Shown piece after piece: positions 36,601 to 51,111 of a stretch of 64,000 nt of DNA; within the stretch, counting starts at the first letter, position 1; each line of letters opens with the position of its first letter. Below the pieces are notes generated by a model. That model was not told the DNA's origin and did no database searches. It saw only the letters and a list, made by a program, of their open reading frames with translations. Origin of the DNA: Paramecium octaurelia (lineage: Eukaryota > Ciliophora > Oligohymenophorea > Peniculida > Parameciidae). The position numbers and the translations under genes are program-made. The DNA lies in the NCBI GenBank assembly GCA_905182995.1, contig CAJJDP010000140.1, forward strand, positions 186,001 to 250,000, written 5' to 3'.

Positions 36601-37770
36601 ATGTCAACTACCAGACAAAGACTCACTCCCTCTAAAATTAAATTAAATGATCAAAACACATTTTAAATTCATAAACTGAATTCATGCATTAATCATTAAA
36701 ATAAGAAAGCCAAATATCGTGTTTTAAACGACTTTTCATTGTAATTGTGTTCCAAATGTGCTGTTAGTATGGTTGGAAAGGGAAGGAAAGTCGAAGAAAT
36801 CCCAGGATTAGAGGATGAATACAGAAGAGACCAAATCCTTAAATTTATTATCTCAGTCAATAATTCATTACCTTAAATCGACAAACTCATGAATGCCTTA
36901 ATTGCTAAACGAGAAGACATCCACAAATACTATGATCAATAAAGAGACAAAGTTGAAAAATTCCACATCCAAATAAGCCAATTTTTAGAAGATGAAAAAA
37001 TGCGATTGCTCTAGCAATTATTCAATAACTTCAAAACTCTTTCCAAACTCTATGATGACTCCATAACTTGCCTATAAATCTCAAGGTCTGAGACCATCAG
37101 TATGAAAAATGATGTGGAATCCAATCTAGATGGAATTCTAAAACAAATGCAAAATGAACCTTTTAATGAAATTATGACTAGCTATAAGAGGAATCTATAA
37201 TTATTCATAGACAGAACTGAATCCATCCAAAAAACACCCATTGAAATCTTAAAAGTTACTCTCAATGAACCAATCAACATTTCACATCTCATGACTGTCC
37301 ATCCACTCAAAACCTGTTTAATTAAAAAGAATCTACAAGACCATAAAAATTTAATAGAATCTAATGACAGCATATGTGCTAGTGTTGAAACCAAAAAACA
37401 ATTTACTTAACCAAAATAACCCAAAATCCCTCCTTCCTTGAGCAAAACTCCTAGAAAAGATCACGATAATATTTCACCCTTTGAAATTAAACAAGAAGAA
37501 ATCTATGAAGAGGCTCCTTCTCAAATGATAGAGAGAGATGATATAGAAAATACCTATCATATGATGTTGATCGATTATCAATTAGATTCTGAGGATTAAG
37601 GAACCGAAAAAGACATGGTAACTTCTTTTGGCCCATTAAACATAAGACCTAATAGATTATTGCCGAATAATTAATAATTCATTCATAACAACATTTAAAG
37701 ATCAAATGAAAATAAAATGGATAGAAGTCCTGCCTTCTAAGCAATCCATACTTCCCTTAAATTAATGTGA
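36601..37770 (+). CDS. Coiled-coil protein with a single Cys/His cluster
   Basis: One intronless 389-residue frame, ATG 36601 to TGA 37768, with many TAA/TAG Gln codons. The N-terminal 60 residues hold C-x2-H ... C-x2-C (SCINHQNK, LCSKCAV), half of a B-box-like zinc site. A long charged helix follows (DEYRRDQILKFI, REDIHKYYDQQRDKVEKFH), then a Ser/Pro-rich acidic tail. It resembles a shortened relative of the genes at 22815-26276 and 39126-40850. Function unknown. Confidence 0.72.
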
Positions 37771-39125
37771 TTTTAATTTATTTCTTCCAATTTTTTTACT
37801 AATCATTCCAATATTATATGAATTTAACGTTATTTAAGAATATTTCCAAGTTGAAAAATGACAGAGGTTATAAATTATAAAGAAATAAGATAATCAATAT
37901 GATATATGGAAGCATCATTATTGAATTTCAAGAAAATGCATTAGAATGTATCGCATGATTTCTTCCAAAGAATTATTAAATTTCACTGACGAGTTAAAAT
38001 AAATTTAAAAATTAAATTTATCAATTTCTAACATCAAATCTTTCTTGATCTATGTCGCGACATAACATAAAAAAATTTAAGTACTTATTTATTTTTCTTT
38101 CATAAATTTTTAATATTAAAATTTATATTAATTCTTGTAAGAGGTTGGCAAATTGTAACACAACTCCCAAGAAGCTTTTTTATGCACCAACCACAAATCC
38201 AATAATCATAGTCTCCACCTGCTGAGACTACTGAAAAGAGTTAGGCCCCTAAATGGACTATTTGGAACCAGTTTTTAAATATTATTTGTTGTCTTTATAA
38301 ACTGGAATCCTAAGAAGGAAATTAAGAACCTAATGTGAATATTGAATTTATAGTTTGCATAAAAATATAAAAATTACTATTTCTTTATTTTTTTGAAACA
38401 ATTCAGGTTTTATAATCACAAATAACTGTTGAGAAAGAATATTTCTTTTTTTATCCTTAAAGTTATAGAATATTAGATTTCGTGTCTAATTACTTAACTG
38501 TTCTTTATATTCTTCATATGTTGCACCATACGTCTCTCCTGAAAAATATACATATATAATTATTATTTGAAATTTATCACCTTAATTTAAATCATCTATA
38601 AACTTTTGTCGTAATTAAATAATTTAATACTGTAAAATCTAGTGAGCATAAAGGAAATAATAGTTAATGTCATCTTTTGGGATGAATTTGGATGTATATT
38701 ATCAATTTTGGAACTCAATTAATTTGGAATCAATAAGAGCATATCCTCATATTAAATCTATTAGAATTGGTTTATTAGTTTTGAGTTAATAGTATATTTT
38801 TCATTTACAAATTATTTTAGATAAATTCTTATGCCTAAAAATAACTATCATAATATTTATATATGTTTTTTAAATAAGCTTTTTTGACACTTAATCGGTA
38901 AGATGATTAAAAGACCTGCATTATTTAATTAAGCCAATAAATATTATGTCTCTAGTCTTTCTAATCTCTTGTTATGAGAATCAAAAATTAATTTCTGGGA
39001 CACAGATTTAAAAAAATCAATTATTTATTTCAATTTTTATTTTTTTTAAATTCTATTAAGATTTTAATTAATCCATGTTAAATTCTATCAGAATTATGAT
39101 AATCTTTCATATATTTTCTTAATAA
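37771..39125. other. AT-rich interval with one weak ORF
   Basis: About 1.35 kb between two plus-strand genes. Only the frame at 38182-38685 (listed separately) has any protein-like stretch; the rest shows nothing. Confidence 0.45.
38182..38685 (+). CDS. Doubtful small ORF
   Basis: The frame starts MHQPQIQQSQSPPAETTEKS and continues with WTIWNQFLNIICCLYKLE, which reads like a Pro/Gln-rich leader followed by a hydrophobic, cysteine-containing (possibly acylated) segment. After about 55 codons the composition becomes random-looking although no TGA occurs until 38683. If real, the gene probably ends through an unrecognised intron. No homology recognised. Confidence 0.3.
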
Positions 39126-40850
39126 ATGAATAAGTGTAATACTTGCTAGTGCAAGCCTGGTGAATATATCTGTATACGACCAGAATGTGTATAAATTAAA
39201 GATAATAGAATGGTTTGTTACTAATGTTATTGGATAAAGCATAAAGAACATGAACCTCACCGAATTTAAGAAGTTTGCTAATTAACCACAGAGAAATGTT
39301 AGAGGCAAATTCAATTCTTAGAGATGATTATATCAAAAAATTAGGAAGAATCGATCTAACTTGACAACTTTTTAGAAAATTAGAAGCAAATATATAATAC
39401 ATGGAATGATTAACAGAAAAAATAAATAAAAGTATTAATAGAAAATGAGAATCAAAAACTGTAATAGAAAATCAAAGAGGCATAATAAGTATTGAAATTA
39501 TAAAATCTTGATTAAATGTTAAATTATTGCACAATTAGTGTAGATGTATAGGAATAAAATTATGAAAAAGCAAGCCAATAATCTAATTTTGAAAGGTAAT
39601 TTTAAATTAATGAAATCGAAACAAGAATTAATTTTATAAAAGGATTAAATTTTTCTATATCTGAATTATCCAATATTTTTGTTGATATACCTCAAGTAAG
39701 TATTCCTAGGGCTCAGGAGAAAGCACAGATTTAATACAAGTAATGTCAGACTCATTATAAACCATAAAAATATCTTTGTATTCACAAAGATTGCGTCATA
39801 TAAAAATCTAATTTTCCGTTTTATTGTGAATATTGCTTTATAAATTCACATTCTAAGCATGATTTCATGACCTATGCTAAAAAGTATAAAGCTATAAAGT
39901 AAGAATAAGATGAAAAGACCTAATTAATAACAGTTGAATAAGAAAAGTTGAAGTAATGTATGTAATAAGAATTTAATAAATATTATGAGGCGGTTTAGCA
40001 ACAATTAAAGGAGAAAATGAATAAATATGAGAAGATCAAGTGCAATATTTTATCGATAAAGGATCGATCAATAGAACAATTAAAAAGACTAATAAATTTT
40101 AAATTCATCGAAAATAATATTAATGTTAGTTTGCTTGGCAAAACAATTTAAGGAATTAAGTAGGAATATCAAATTGAATATAAAAGTTTTCGTTAAAAAA
40201 TGTCTATTGACCTTGAGAGGGAGGCAAGAGAAATATCTTCTAACTGTTTAAAAATTGATCAGTAATCTGAAAAAGAATAGGTTAATATCAACCAACTTCA
40301 CTACGAGCTTTAGACAAAAAATGAAGAAGTTAATAATTTGAATAGCAAACTTAAACTAAACCAAAAATTTATCTCCCAAAACTAAAATTAATTAATTTCC
40401 TTAAAAAATTACTACGATGGTTTCAAGTAAAAAATTGAGGATTTAACCAAAAATGTAAAAGAAAGGTTGAATAGTTCGATATATATATGTAATATTGAGA
40501 AATAGTTTTTGAGAGCCTTTGATACTGATTTTAAATCTATATAGACTTAAATTATCTAAACTGAAACCATAATGGAAGGCATAATTAATTCATATGGATA
40601 AGTTTATAATAACTAAGGAGAATAGAAATAAAATGCTCTTTAAATAAAATAAGTCCAAACATTGCAATCATAGCAAGGACAATAACAAACACAAGAAATG
40701 AGATCAATTTGTTATAATATAGCTAGTAATAAATAAATAATATAAACCACCTAAGTGTCAAGTGTGACGATGACAAGAAAAGTTAGTCAAAGCATTATTA
40801 CCCCCTAACTAAATGGGCAACATTTGATGTTATAGCATAATAAACGTTGA
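39126..40850 (+). CDS. Double zinc-cluster, coiled-coil protein
   Basis: An intronless 574-residue frame from ATG 39126 to TGA 40848. The N-terminal cluster reads CNTCQC, CIRPEC, CYQCYW then HKEHEPH. A second B-box-like cluster near residues 215-255 reads CQTHYKPQKYLCIHKDC, YCEYCF, HSKHDF. Long coiled coil and a Gln/Ser-rich tail follow. The two-cluster plus coiled-coil plan is shared with 22815-26276, but without its 34-residue repeats. B-box domains usually mediate protein contacts; no catalytic motif is present. Role unknown. Confidence 0.8.
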
Positions 40851-41968
40851 ATGAAAATGGATATTATAATAAAATAAGATAGATATCTATAAGAATTATT
40901 TCTAACTCATCCCTTATTTATGTTACAATCTACTCAGTCTTTCTTAGTTTAATTTTCTGTAAGTTCCCTAATTTCTTATTTCATATAAATCGTTTCTAAA
41001 ATTCATTTACAATATTCTAAATGTATTAAAGTTAATGTATAATTATTCATTGTTAACTAATTTTATAATTATTATAGAAATTTTTCTTTTCGCAATTACA
41101 ACTAAAAGTATTTACTTAAGTGTAGATGTTTTATATTTGCTTTGACAACAAATTCACTTAAAAAGCAAATAGAAATATCTATAGCTGAGATTATCTTCTT
41201 AAGAAGAGTTTTCATGAATTAAGATAATTCAATATATTGTCATTAATCCTCTATAATATTATTTTTTGAGCTTAAATTAACAATTTCAGCTTATAAAGAT
41301 TATATTGATATGTAGGCAAGCAATCAAAATATTATATATGCTGTTAGTTGTTATATTATTTTAATTTAGATTAATGTAATACCCTAAAAAACTAAGGAAT
41401 AAATAAAAAGTTATAGGATTATAGCTAAGATCGCAATCCTTTTAAAGAAAAGATAAGACTTTAGAATTTAATTAAGGAACTGATTGTTTATCATTTTTTA
41501 CAAAATGTGGATGAAATATTTGATATTAGAATTAAACGTAAAGTTACTTAGGTTATATGAGACTATTTTATTATTACACAATAACAGTTTGCTTATATAA
41601 TTATGTTATACTTAAAGTGCATTGTAATTTATAAAATAATTTTAACATGAGTTCTTAAATCTAAGAATTGAGAATTGTATAAGTTTGATTAACGAATTAA
41701 ATCATCAAATTAAATGATTTTTTGTGGGAAACCTATCAATTAGTGGAAGGATGTTGAAATTTTCAAAATCCTCTAGATTTCCTCCAAATTTTAGAGATGG
41801 CTACTTAAATAGTTTCCATATGTAATTTAACATTTGATAATGAATATATTTTGGATGAGGTTGTTAGTACTTAAAGAATTAACAGGAATATCAGATCAGA
41901 AAAATAGAATTTATACATGTGAATGGGATTTGTTGAATGTTGATTGATATGTGAATTATTTAAGGTGA
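40851..41968. other. AT-rich interval, possible gene remnant
   Basis: Mostly non-coding in appearance. Between about 41370 and 41717 one plus-strand frame reads as helical protein (YRIIAKIAILLKKRQ; KYLILELNVKLLRLYETILL), interrupted by a TGA at 41481. Further open but mutually incompatible frames continue to 41950. Only TGA stops, so this may be chance. Confidence 0.35.
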
Positions 41969-42886
41969 TCATTTTATTTTCTTTGCATCTTTCTCCCAAC
42001 TTGGAACATATCTAACTGGGAATCTTGATGAGGAATGGTTGGTTTAAAATATTCTATCACAAACCCCCCAGATTCCATAGTTGCAGGTGACATAGAAATG
42101 GTGATTGATATGTCCGAATGGATCCCATCTTCCATCGTGAGCAGCTTGGGCATAGACGGCAGTTAAGAAGCCAAAAAAGCTAATTGTATGATAATCTAAT
42201 ATACTGATGCCAAACTGGAGGGATTGGGTAGAAGAGACATGGGAAGAAATGTCCTAAGGGGCCTTGTACTATGGCTTCAATTGGGTGGACTGCATCTTAT
42301 GCAAATGCCGTAGGTTCAATGAATTCATGGTGTTGTTTGTGGATGTATTTCCAGAAGAATGGTTGATGGAGGATGATATGGGTGACGTAGAAGTAGAAAT
42401 CGAATCCGATGGAATATCTAATGAATAGAAGATAGAGATACACAAAAAGTCCAATGAGCCATTCCTTCAATCCAAAATCATGAGTCTCATAATAACCATA
42501 ATATGGGGTAAGTGGTTCAATTTTCCACATGAATATGGTGGCAGAGAGCAGTACCCAGAATAGGGCTGAGACTCCTCTGCTGATTTCAAGTTTCATGTTT
42601 TTCACTCTGAAGGCAGATTTTGGTATGGGATTAGTGAATTCCAGAGCAGCTCCAGTTGCTAAGTACGAAAAGTAGTAGAAAAGTCTAATTTGAAATATTG
42701 TTGATTGTACCCTACATAGAGATTGGCCCATAAGAAGTCTTCAAAGGTGTCGATGACCAAGACTCTGGTTTTGGTGTTGGGAGGTAGTTTGAGACCAGGT
42801 AACATGGCAGCATATTAATGAATATTGAATGCATAGCAGGTAGTCAATAGTAAGGAAATGATGCAAATTTGAAATACAACTTTCAT
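41969..42886 (-). CDS. Sterol desaturase/fatty-acid hydroxylase family membrane enzyme
   Basis: A di-iron membrane oxygenase of 288 residues after two introns (26 nt in VG-LFYYF and 25 nt in WH-HFFG). It starts with a signal-like helix (MKVVFQICIISLLLTTCYAF). The histidine boxes are THIILH, KYIHKQHHEF, and HDGRWDPFGHINHHFYVTCNYG; between them PTAFAQDAVHPIEA is the usual family link. Substrate (C4/C5 sterol, C-25 or sphingoid base) cannot be decided from sequence. It starts only 26 bp after the stop of BiP on the same strand. Confidence 0.88.
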
Positions 42887-42912
42887 TAAAATAAAATATT
42901 GCACACATTAAA

Positions 42913-44943
<2,031 letters not shown>

Positions 44944-44972
44944 AATAAATTAATTCCAAATGATGTGTATAC

Positions 44973-45299
44973 TCAATTTATATACAAAGAGAATTCTTCT
45001 AGAAATTCTTTAACGTGTAATTAATTAATTTTATTTATTCTTCCCAAACACACTCTGAATCCCTCTCCTTCCTCCTCATCATCCACACATAGATTCTTAT
45101 CGATAAGCACTCTTCATTAGTATTCCAACAAATTCAATAAAACATTTGATATAATTCTAATCTTCAAAAGAAATACTTAATTTAGAGGATTGTAGATGTA
45201 CAACTTCAAAATTGTAGGATGAAATGAATTTGAAAATCCCTCATTCTATATATTCTATATGCAAGCAGAGAATCCAATTAGAAGTGTAATACATATCAT
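44973..45299 (-). CDS. Candidate small gene directly upstream of BiP
   Basis: Read from ATG 45299 (MICITLLIGFSACIQNIQN, signal-like), with removal of a minimal 18-nt intron containing the only in-frame TGA, the frame gives NLCVDDEEEGEGFRVCLGR and KEFLEEFSLYIN before TGA 44973: 102 residues. The acidic run and helical end look like protein. It would leave only 29 bp before the BiP ATG, so BiP promoter elements would lie inside this gene. Without the 18-nt intron it is broken. Confidence 0.35.
44991..45010. promoter_or_regulatory. Heat-shock-element-like inverted repeat upstream of BiP
   Basis: GAATTCTTCTAGAAATTCTT lies 48-67 bp upstream of the BiP start codon. It contains a perfect TTCtaGAA inverted pair plus flanking GAA/TTC-like units, the arrangement bound by heat-shock factor. 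BiP genes are stress-inducible in many eukaryotes. The site may be coincidental, since the candidate gene at 44973-45299 reads through it. Confidence 0.4.
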
Positions 45300-45750
45300 C
45301 TAGACAAAATTTCAAAAATAGATAAGAATGATATAATTTATGATTTCATATAGGAAATTTATGTTCATTATTCTAATTAATGATTCTCTGTTTATTACAT
45401 ATTCTTTAATCTATAAAAATGGTTATATTCCCCATCTCATAGCAATGGATATGAGATTCATAAAAGACTATTTGTAGAAATAAGAATATAAGAGGAAATA
45501 TATCAAATTAATTTGAATCAATAAATTTACTTTATAGCATCTTAATATGAAAACCAATCCTCATTAGTATATCTATCTATTTAATCTAGTATATTTGCAA
45601 CCCACTTTTAAGGAGCTAAAATACATTATAACAATAAAATAAGATTAATTGATATAGCATTATTTAGTATAGTAATTTTTTTATATATTTGAATAGTTAT
45701 TTGGCAAACTGGATTTGATATTAAGTATGATATTTATAAATTAATTACAA
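45300..45750. other. Intergenic, no gene recognised
   Basis: About 450 bp of AT-rich sequence downstream of the membrane-protein gene at 45751. No supported frame on either strand. Confidence 0.5.
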
Positions 45751-47697
45751 TCATTTAGTAACCTACAGTATGAAATTCAATCCTGAAGTTGCAATCAACC
45801 CCAAGGCACTCACACAAACTTGTACCAATAACTGATATGTCATGGCTATACCCATTACAGTGTATGGCTAAGACTTTTCTAAATGTCCCAAATTATCGAA
45901 CTGATTTGTATAAATGATATACCACATGTTAAATCGAATTGATGCAAAAAATTGAGTAATTAAGCAGCGAGTCTTCTTTTATAATGATTTCTGAATAGGT
46001 AGTATCCAGCATTCTTGATAGAGCCTAGAGTCAATTGATATAAATACATGAAATACTGGGTCTTCTGCTTTAAAACTGTAATCCAAAGGCTTGAATATTT
46101 GATAGGCCAACTATTAGATAAGGAAGAGATTCCTTCTCAGTAATCCCCTATGAATAGACCAATGGGCATTAATCCTTGCTCCCTATAAGACTAAGCCAAT
46201 TGAGAAGATAGCAATGATTGCGAAATCCAAGGTCTATTACAGTATGCTAATCATGGAGATTAGCTCCAAATAAAAGAGAAGAGTCATCACACCCATCAAT
46301 ATGGTATTGATAATCATGATGAATGATAAAATGAATGTTTGTCTTCTTGTGTATTGCAACCCATAATCAAGGAGGATCTTCCTCAGATTAACCCAAGAAT
46401 AAATGGAGACTGTGCATAACAAATTGATGGTTGGAAACATCTTGGATTCCTGGTAGACTTCAACTTTTTCAGCTGATATCAAATGTGATAGTTGTGTCAT
46501 TGAGAAAACCTTTCTTCTTAGATCTCTGTAAGTCAGGATCATCAAACAGAGGATTGTGCTGAAGTATGTGAACTGAAAGAGAGACAGCTAAACAACGACG
46601 GCAGTACTTTTAACAGATTCTTCACACAGTTCCATGAAAATGATGCACAACCCCACTCGTGTGATTCCCAGTATGATTGCGAGTTGGATTGCAGTTTTAT
46701 AACTGCTGCTCTTGTTGAATTCATTGATTATCTCCTTAGCCATCAAAAAGCCATCACCAGCTATCTCTTCGATCTAAATTTTATTTCTTAAATCTTATTC
46801 AGCAACTTAGATTTTTTTCAATCTCTCTGGATTAGGTTGAACCATGAAGTACAATTGGAATATAGAATTTTCGACTTGTGATCGCTTTAAGGATTGCTCC
46901 AATTCTTTGGTGATTGTTGATGAATGTTGTTGTGCCCAATGATAAGGGTTGATGCTCTATTCACGCGAGTCACCAACGATACGCATTTCAAAGCTTTCTA
47001 TCAAAGCCAATTTGGAAGGATGGAAAAATGCATATTAAATAGCGTATGTCACATTTTCAGTGATGTACACAATAGTGAAGAATGCAATTTCATAATGCAT
47101 GATTCTCCTTTCTTCATCGGTGGTATCGTAGAGGATTGTAAAAATTAAGATGTAATTTGATATCCATCGAAAATAGTTATACCAAACTTCGCCCCAACTA
47201 CCATACATTCTGAAGTTGCTCATAAAATTCAGCCAATCCCTCTTAATTAAACTGTAACCCAAAATTAAAGGACCTATTACAGTAAATACTACCCTCAAGA
47301 ACAAATACTTTATAAAAACTCTAATCCTAAAATGAACCTCATGTGGTTAAGTCTATGACTGTAGCTATTTATTTATACCCTGTATCGAATAGGGGAAGTA
47401 TCTAAATCACTTATCCTGGATTTTCCTAAATCCTCTCTAAAACAGGCAGATTATCCAATTTATTTCTTGCACAAGGTTTCTCTTTCGGAGAGACTTGGTG
47501 TCACACCCAATCGTGTTTCGTGTTTCTCGTTCATTTCTGATTGACTCATCTAAAAAATGAGTAATAAACTTGACAACTTGGCTTTACTACACAATCTTGT
47601 CCTAAATTATGGACAGCCATGATCGTTGTGGGAATTAGACTCTGACATGCTGTTTGTCTGATTCCTAAATCTCATTAGCAACTTGCTCTTCAAACAT
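45751..47697 (-). CDS. Poly-transmembrane protein, unknown function
   Basis: With two introns (47550-47577 and 47353-47378) the model is 630 residues. The soluble N-terminus (MFEEQVANEIQESDKQ; RISDLDTSPIRYR) leads into about eight hydrophobic helices, including YLFLRVVFTVIGPLILGYSL, AIQLAIILGITRVGLCIIFM, FILSFIMIINTILMGVMTLL and GIAMTYQLLVQVCVSALGLI. A conserved-looking loop reads YDTTDEERRIMHYEIAFF. The first intron is required because the ATG frame otherwise meets a TGA; a 26-nt intron then leads into the membrane domain in frame. No channel, transporter or receptor signature is recognised. Confidence 0.72.
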
Positions 47698-47921
47698 TAT
47701 TATTTAATAAATTTATTATAGAAAGTATATACCAAGAATATAAAAAAATATTATTTTATATGTATTTACGAATAATTATTCTATTGTTTTAAACGACCCC
47801 AAAAATAAATATTTATAAATTCGGTTCTAAAAATAGTGATTAATGACTTTTTCTGACAAGGAAAATTTACTAATTTAAATTTCAATTCCATTCTTCTCAA
47901 TTCAATTATTAACTTAAGTAA

Positions 47922-48464
<543 letters not shown>

Positions 48465-48849
48465 AATTTAAGAACTTTTTTATATATATAATCATTGTTA
48501 CAATTAAATTAACCTCATCATTCATATTTGAAGAAAAAACATCTAACCTCTCTTCTAGTAATTAATTCTAATATTGGGTTATATTAAGTAGGAAATAAAA
48601 TATGCTGAATATATAATAGAAGATCAGAATAATCATTCACTATTATCATATCCATTATCCTATATATATATATATACATTCAATTAAATCATCAGAATAA
48701 TAGAATAATAGAATAATCTCATTTAATTAGTATATACTTTCATACTTTTTTTCTTTAAAGAGATTAAGTCTTATATATATATTTTCATAAATCAATTAGT
48801 ATTATTAATATTTTCAATAAGTTCAGCAAAAAATTAAATAAAAATCAGG
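48465..48849. other. Convergent 3' intergenic spacer with TA microsatellite
   Basis: Between the 3' ends of Arf and the IQ-motif gene. It includes a run of alternating T and A at about 48660-48677 and short AATAGAATAATAG-type repeats. No coding signal. Confidence 0.6.
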
Positions 48850-49675
48850 TCATTTTGGTTTTTTATTCTATCTTTATAATATTGATTTGAACTCTTCGTT
48901 TGTCAAATTCGATTTGGATTTATGGCTTGAAGTGCAACTACCATTACTTGTCATTACTTCAGAAGACAAAACACTGACATTCTAAATGATGTGTCTCTAC
49001 TTCAAGGGAGTCTTAGAACTTATCTAGGTTGGCATGGTTTTCCTGGGGGGATTCGATTGAACAACTCCTAAGATTTAATCTACATAATGAGATTTCTATT
49101 CAGAATTCATCTTTTCAAAGTTGGGTATCATGAGATGCAAGAAAGACGTAAATATTATACCATTGACTTCATCGAATTGCTTTTGATTCATGTATTTGCT
49201 GTAATTGTATCGACCCTTTGCAATAGATTTGCATTGAGTTTGAAAGTTGTAGCATTATGCCATCAATTACTTGATGTGGATTTTCCTTTATTAAATTCTC
49301 TAATATCAGAATCATTTTACTTTCCTCAGGAAATTATGGATGTGTCCTTCCAAAAACAGCACGATCTATTTCAATCTGTAAAAATTGCAAACATATTTTC
49401 TACTTAAGTACCCTCGGTAGCATTTCTGAATGTAGACAGCACTTCTGATCATTCTTTTAGTTGGTTAAACGAGTGATTGAGTATTGCGAGTAGATTTCTT
49501 TGATTTCTGAGGTTGAATGCAAAACCCATATTCATTATGATGATCTAATTGAGTGGATTGCAATACCAAATGACGAGAAGTAGTTCAATCTTCGTATTTA
49601 TTTCACTGCTTGTCTGGCTAGGAATCCCCTGAAGGTTTTTTGGATTACTGTGGCAGCATAATTTAACAATTCCAT
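48850..49675 (-). CDS. IQ-motif (calmodulin-binding) protein
   Basis: Two introns (22 nt at the FSSF-D junction and 21 nt after FLRK) leave 260 residues. The N-terminus holds a clear IQ motif, AATVIQKTFRGFLARQAVKQ; a second follows at about residue 85, SAVYIQKCYRGYLSRKYV. IQ motifs bind calmodulin or EF-hand light chains. The remainder is helical then Ser/Lys-rich (SGSCTSSHKSKSN-like) to TGA 48850. Small IQ proteins of this kind are common in ciliate cilia and cortex, but location here is inference. It begins 43 bp after the stop of the FAIM-like gene. Confidence 0.8.
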
Positions 49676-49718
49676 TTTTAAATTTGAATATTTATATTTA
49701 TTATGAATAATATTTATC

Positions 49719-51080
49719 TCATTTGAACAGATCAAATGGAGTAGGCTATGACTAGGGCACTGGTTAATTATATTATTGAACTTAAGGAAATGCTGAATAA
49801 GCTAAGTTTCCAACAACTGGTTGTTGATTGCCATACAAATTTAGGATATTTAAATTTTGTTATTGTTGGGGAGCTTAGGGGAAGTCTGATCCAAAAGCAT
49901 GAGAGTTTTGGAACCCACCCTATTGCTATTGATTCTAAAATCCTTATGTATTTTAGCCCATTTAATTAAAAGATCTAAAAATAGAATAGAATTAAATACT
50001 CAAATGGTTGTGAAACCTGAGTTGGTTATTAAAACATGGTTTATTATTATTATGGAATTTATTGTTATTGTTGTTATGATGGTTAATTCCAACCATTACC
50101 AAAGGCCTCAAATAAATTAGTTTATTAAGGTATATTAGTTTTTTCCTATTATTATTTTTATTATTATTGTTGATCAAATAGAAGCTGCTCCTACTATTGT
50201 GGATTGACTGACTTTTATTATGGCACATCATCATCTAAATTTAATAAGTCAACCTCTGTTTTTATATGATACATTAATGATACTTTTTTGTTGCTACTAG
50301 ACTGTTTGGCCTGAGGAAAACCCTGAAACCTGGAAAGAATCTCCAAATGGATTGTTGGTTGTTTTTGAGACCTGACCGAACTATTCGAATTCTTCAAATG
50401 CTCCTGGTTACCCAAAGGTGGTGGATGTTCTAGAATAAAATGAGATTTGGTACTTGGTCTATTACACAACACTTGGCTTTTATTGGATGGGATTGGCGTC
50501 CTTGGGGTTTTCAAATTTAATATTTAAATTAATTTTTCTAATGAAATATGATGATTTATAATATACTATGAATTGTTTTGAAAGTTATTATTGTTGGAAA
50601 ATTGGGTATTAAAATTCGGAGGCTCAGAATAGAAGTTGTTGTCCGTTTTATTGGTATTATTGATTTTCTCATCGTACACAAACTCGCTCTTTGTTTTTTC
50701 TAGGGGAGGGAAACAAGATTCTTACATTGGGTGTATAGATGAGAGAAGACCTTATTATTGATTCTCAATTCAAACGCATCCCCTTGTTAAATCACATTTA
50801 AAGCAAATCCTTCCAGAGTAAAGGGATACTGAAATGAGGAGGTGAGCATCCTGAGAATAGATTCACATTTTACATGCTTTCGTGTAGTACTCTGCCGTCC
50901 AACACGAGTCTTCTCTTCCCACTGAGATACGAGAATTCTAATTCCAACATGTGTTGCTTGTCCTCCAACATGAATGTCCATTTGTACTTCTTCTTTGATC
51001 TAAGAATGATTTCATTTTTTTTACGATTTGAAATAGCGACCCATATCTTCCACCTCGTAATTCACAGCTTAAATACTCAT
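49719..51080 (-). CDS. FAIM-like domain fused to a clathrin-adaptor-like Gln-rich tail
   Basis: Six introns (25, 23, 26, 29, 28, 25 nt) leave exactly 402 codons. Residues about 20-120 resemble a FAIM beta-sandwich: KYKWTFMLEDKQHMLELEFS, SGKRRLVLDGRVLHES, YPFTLEGFALNVIQQGDAFE, LRINNKVFSHL. The rest is disordered and Gln/Asn-rich with endocytic-adaptor short motifs: AFEEFEQFG, NPFGDSF, VDLLNLDDDV (clathrin-box-like), NLFEAFGNGW, and C-terminal PFDLFK. Epsin and AP180 tails look like this, but here the lipid-binding ENTH/ANTH head is replaced by the FAIM-like domain. Coding is strongly supported by frame restoration at every intron; domain naming is by pattern. Confidence 0.8.
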
Positions 51081-51111
51081 TTGATTTATTTTTATATATA
51101 TATTAATGATA

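Noticed and set aside
41505..41717. 70-residue helical ORF as an intact gene
   Set aside because: Other frames in the same region are equally open, no introns or motifs support it, and a TGA lies just upstream in the same frame.
47521..47600. In-frame TGA read as tryptophan or selenocysteine in the membrane-protein gene
   Set aside because: A 28-nt intron (47550-47577) plus a 26-nt intron move the reading to another frame and remove the problem.
49087..49407. 106-codon plus-strand ORF
   Set aside because: Antisense to the IQ-motif gene, where the minus strand shows two IQ motifs and matching introns.
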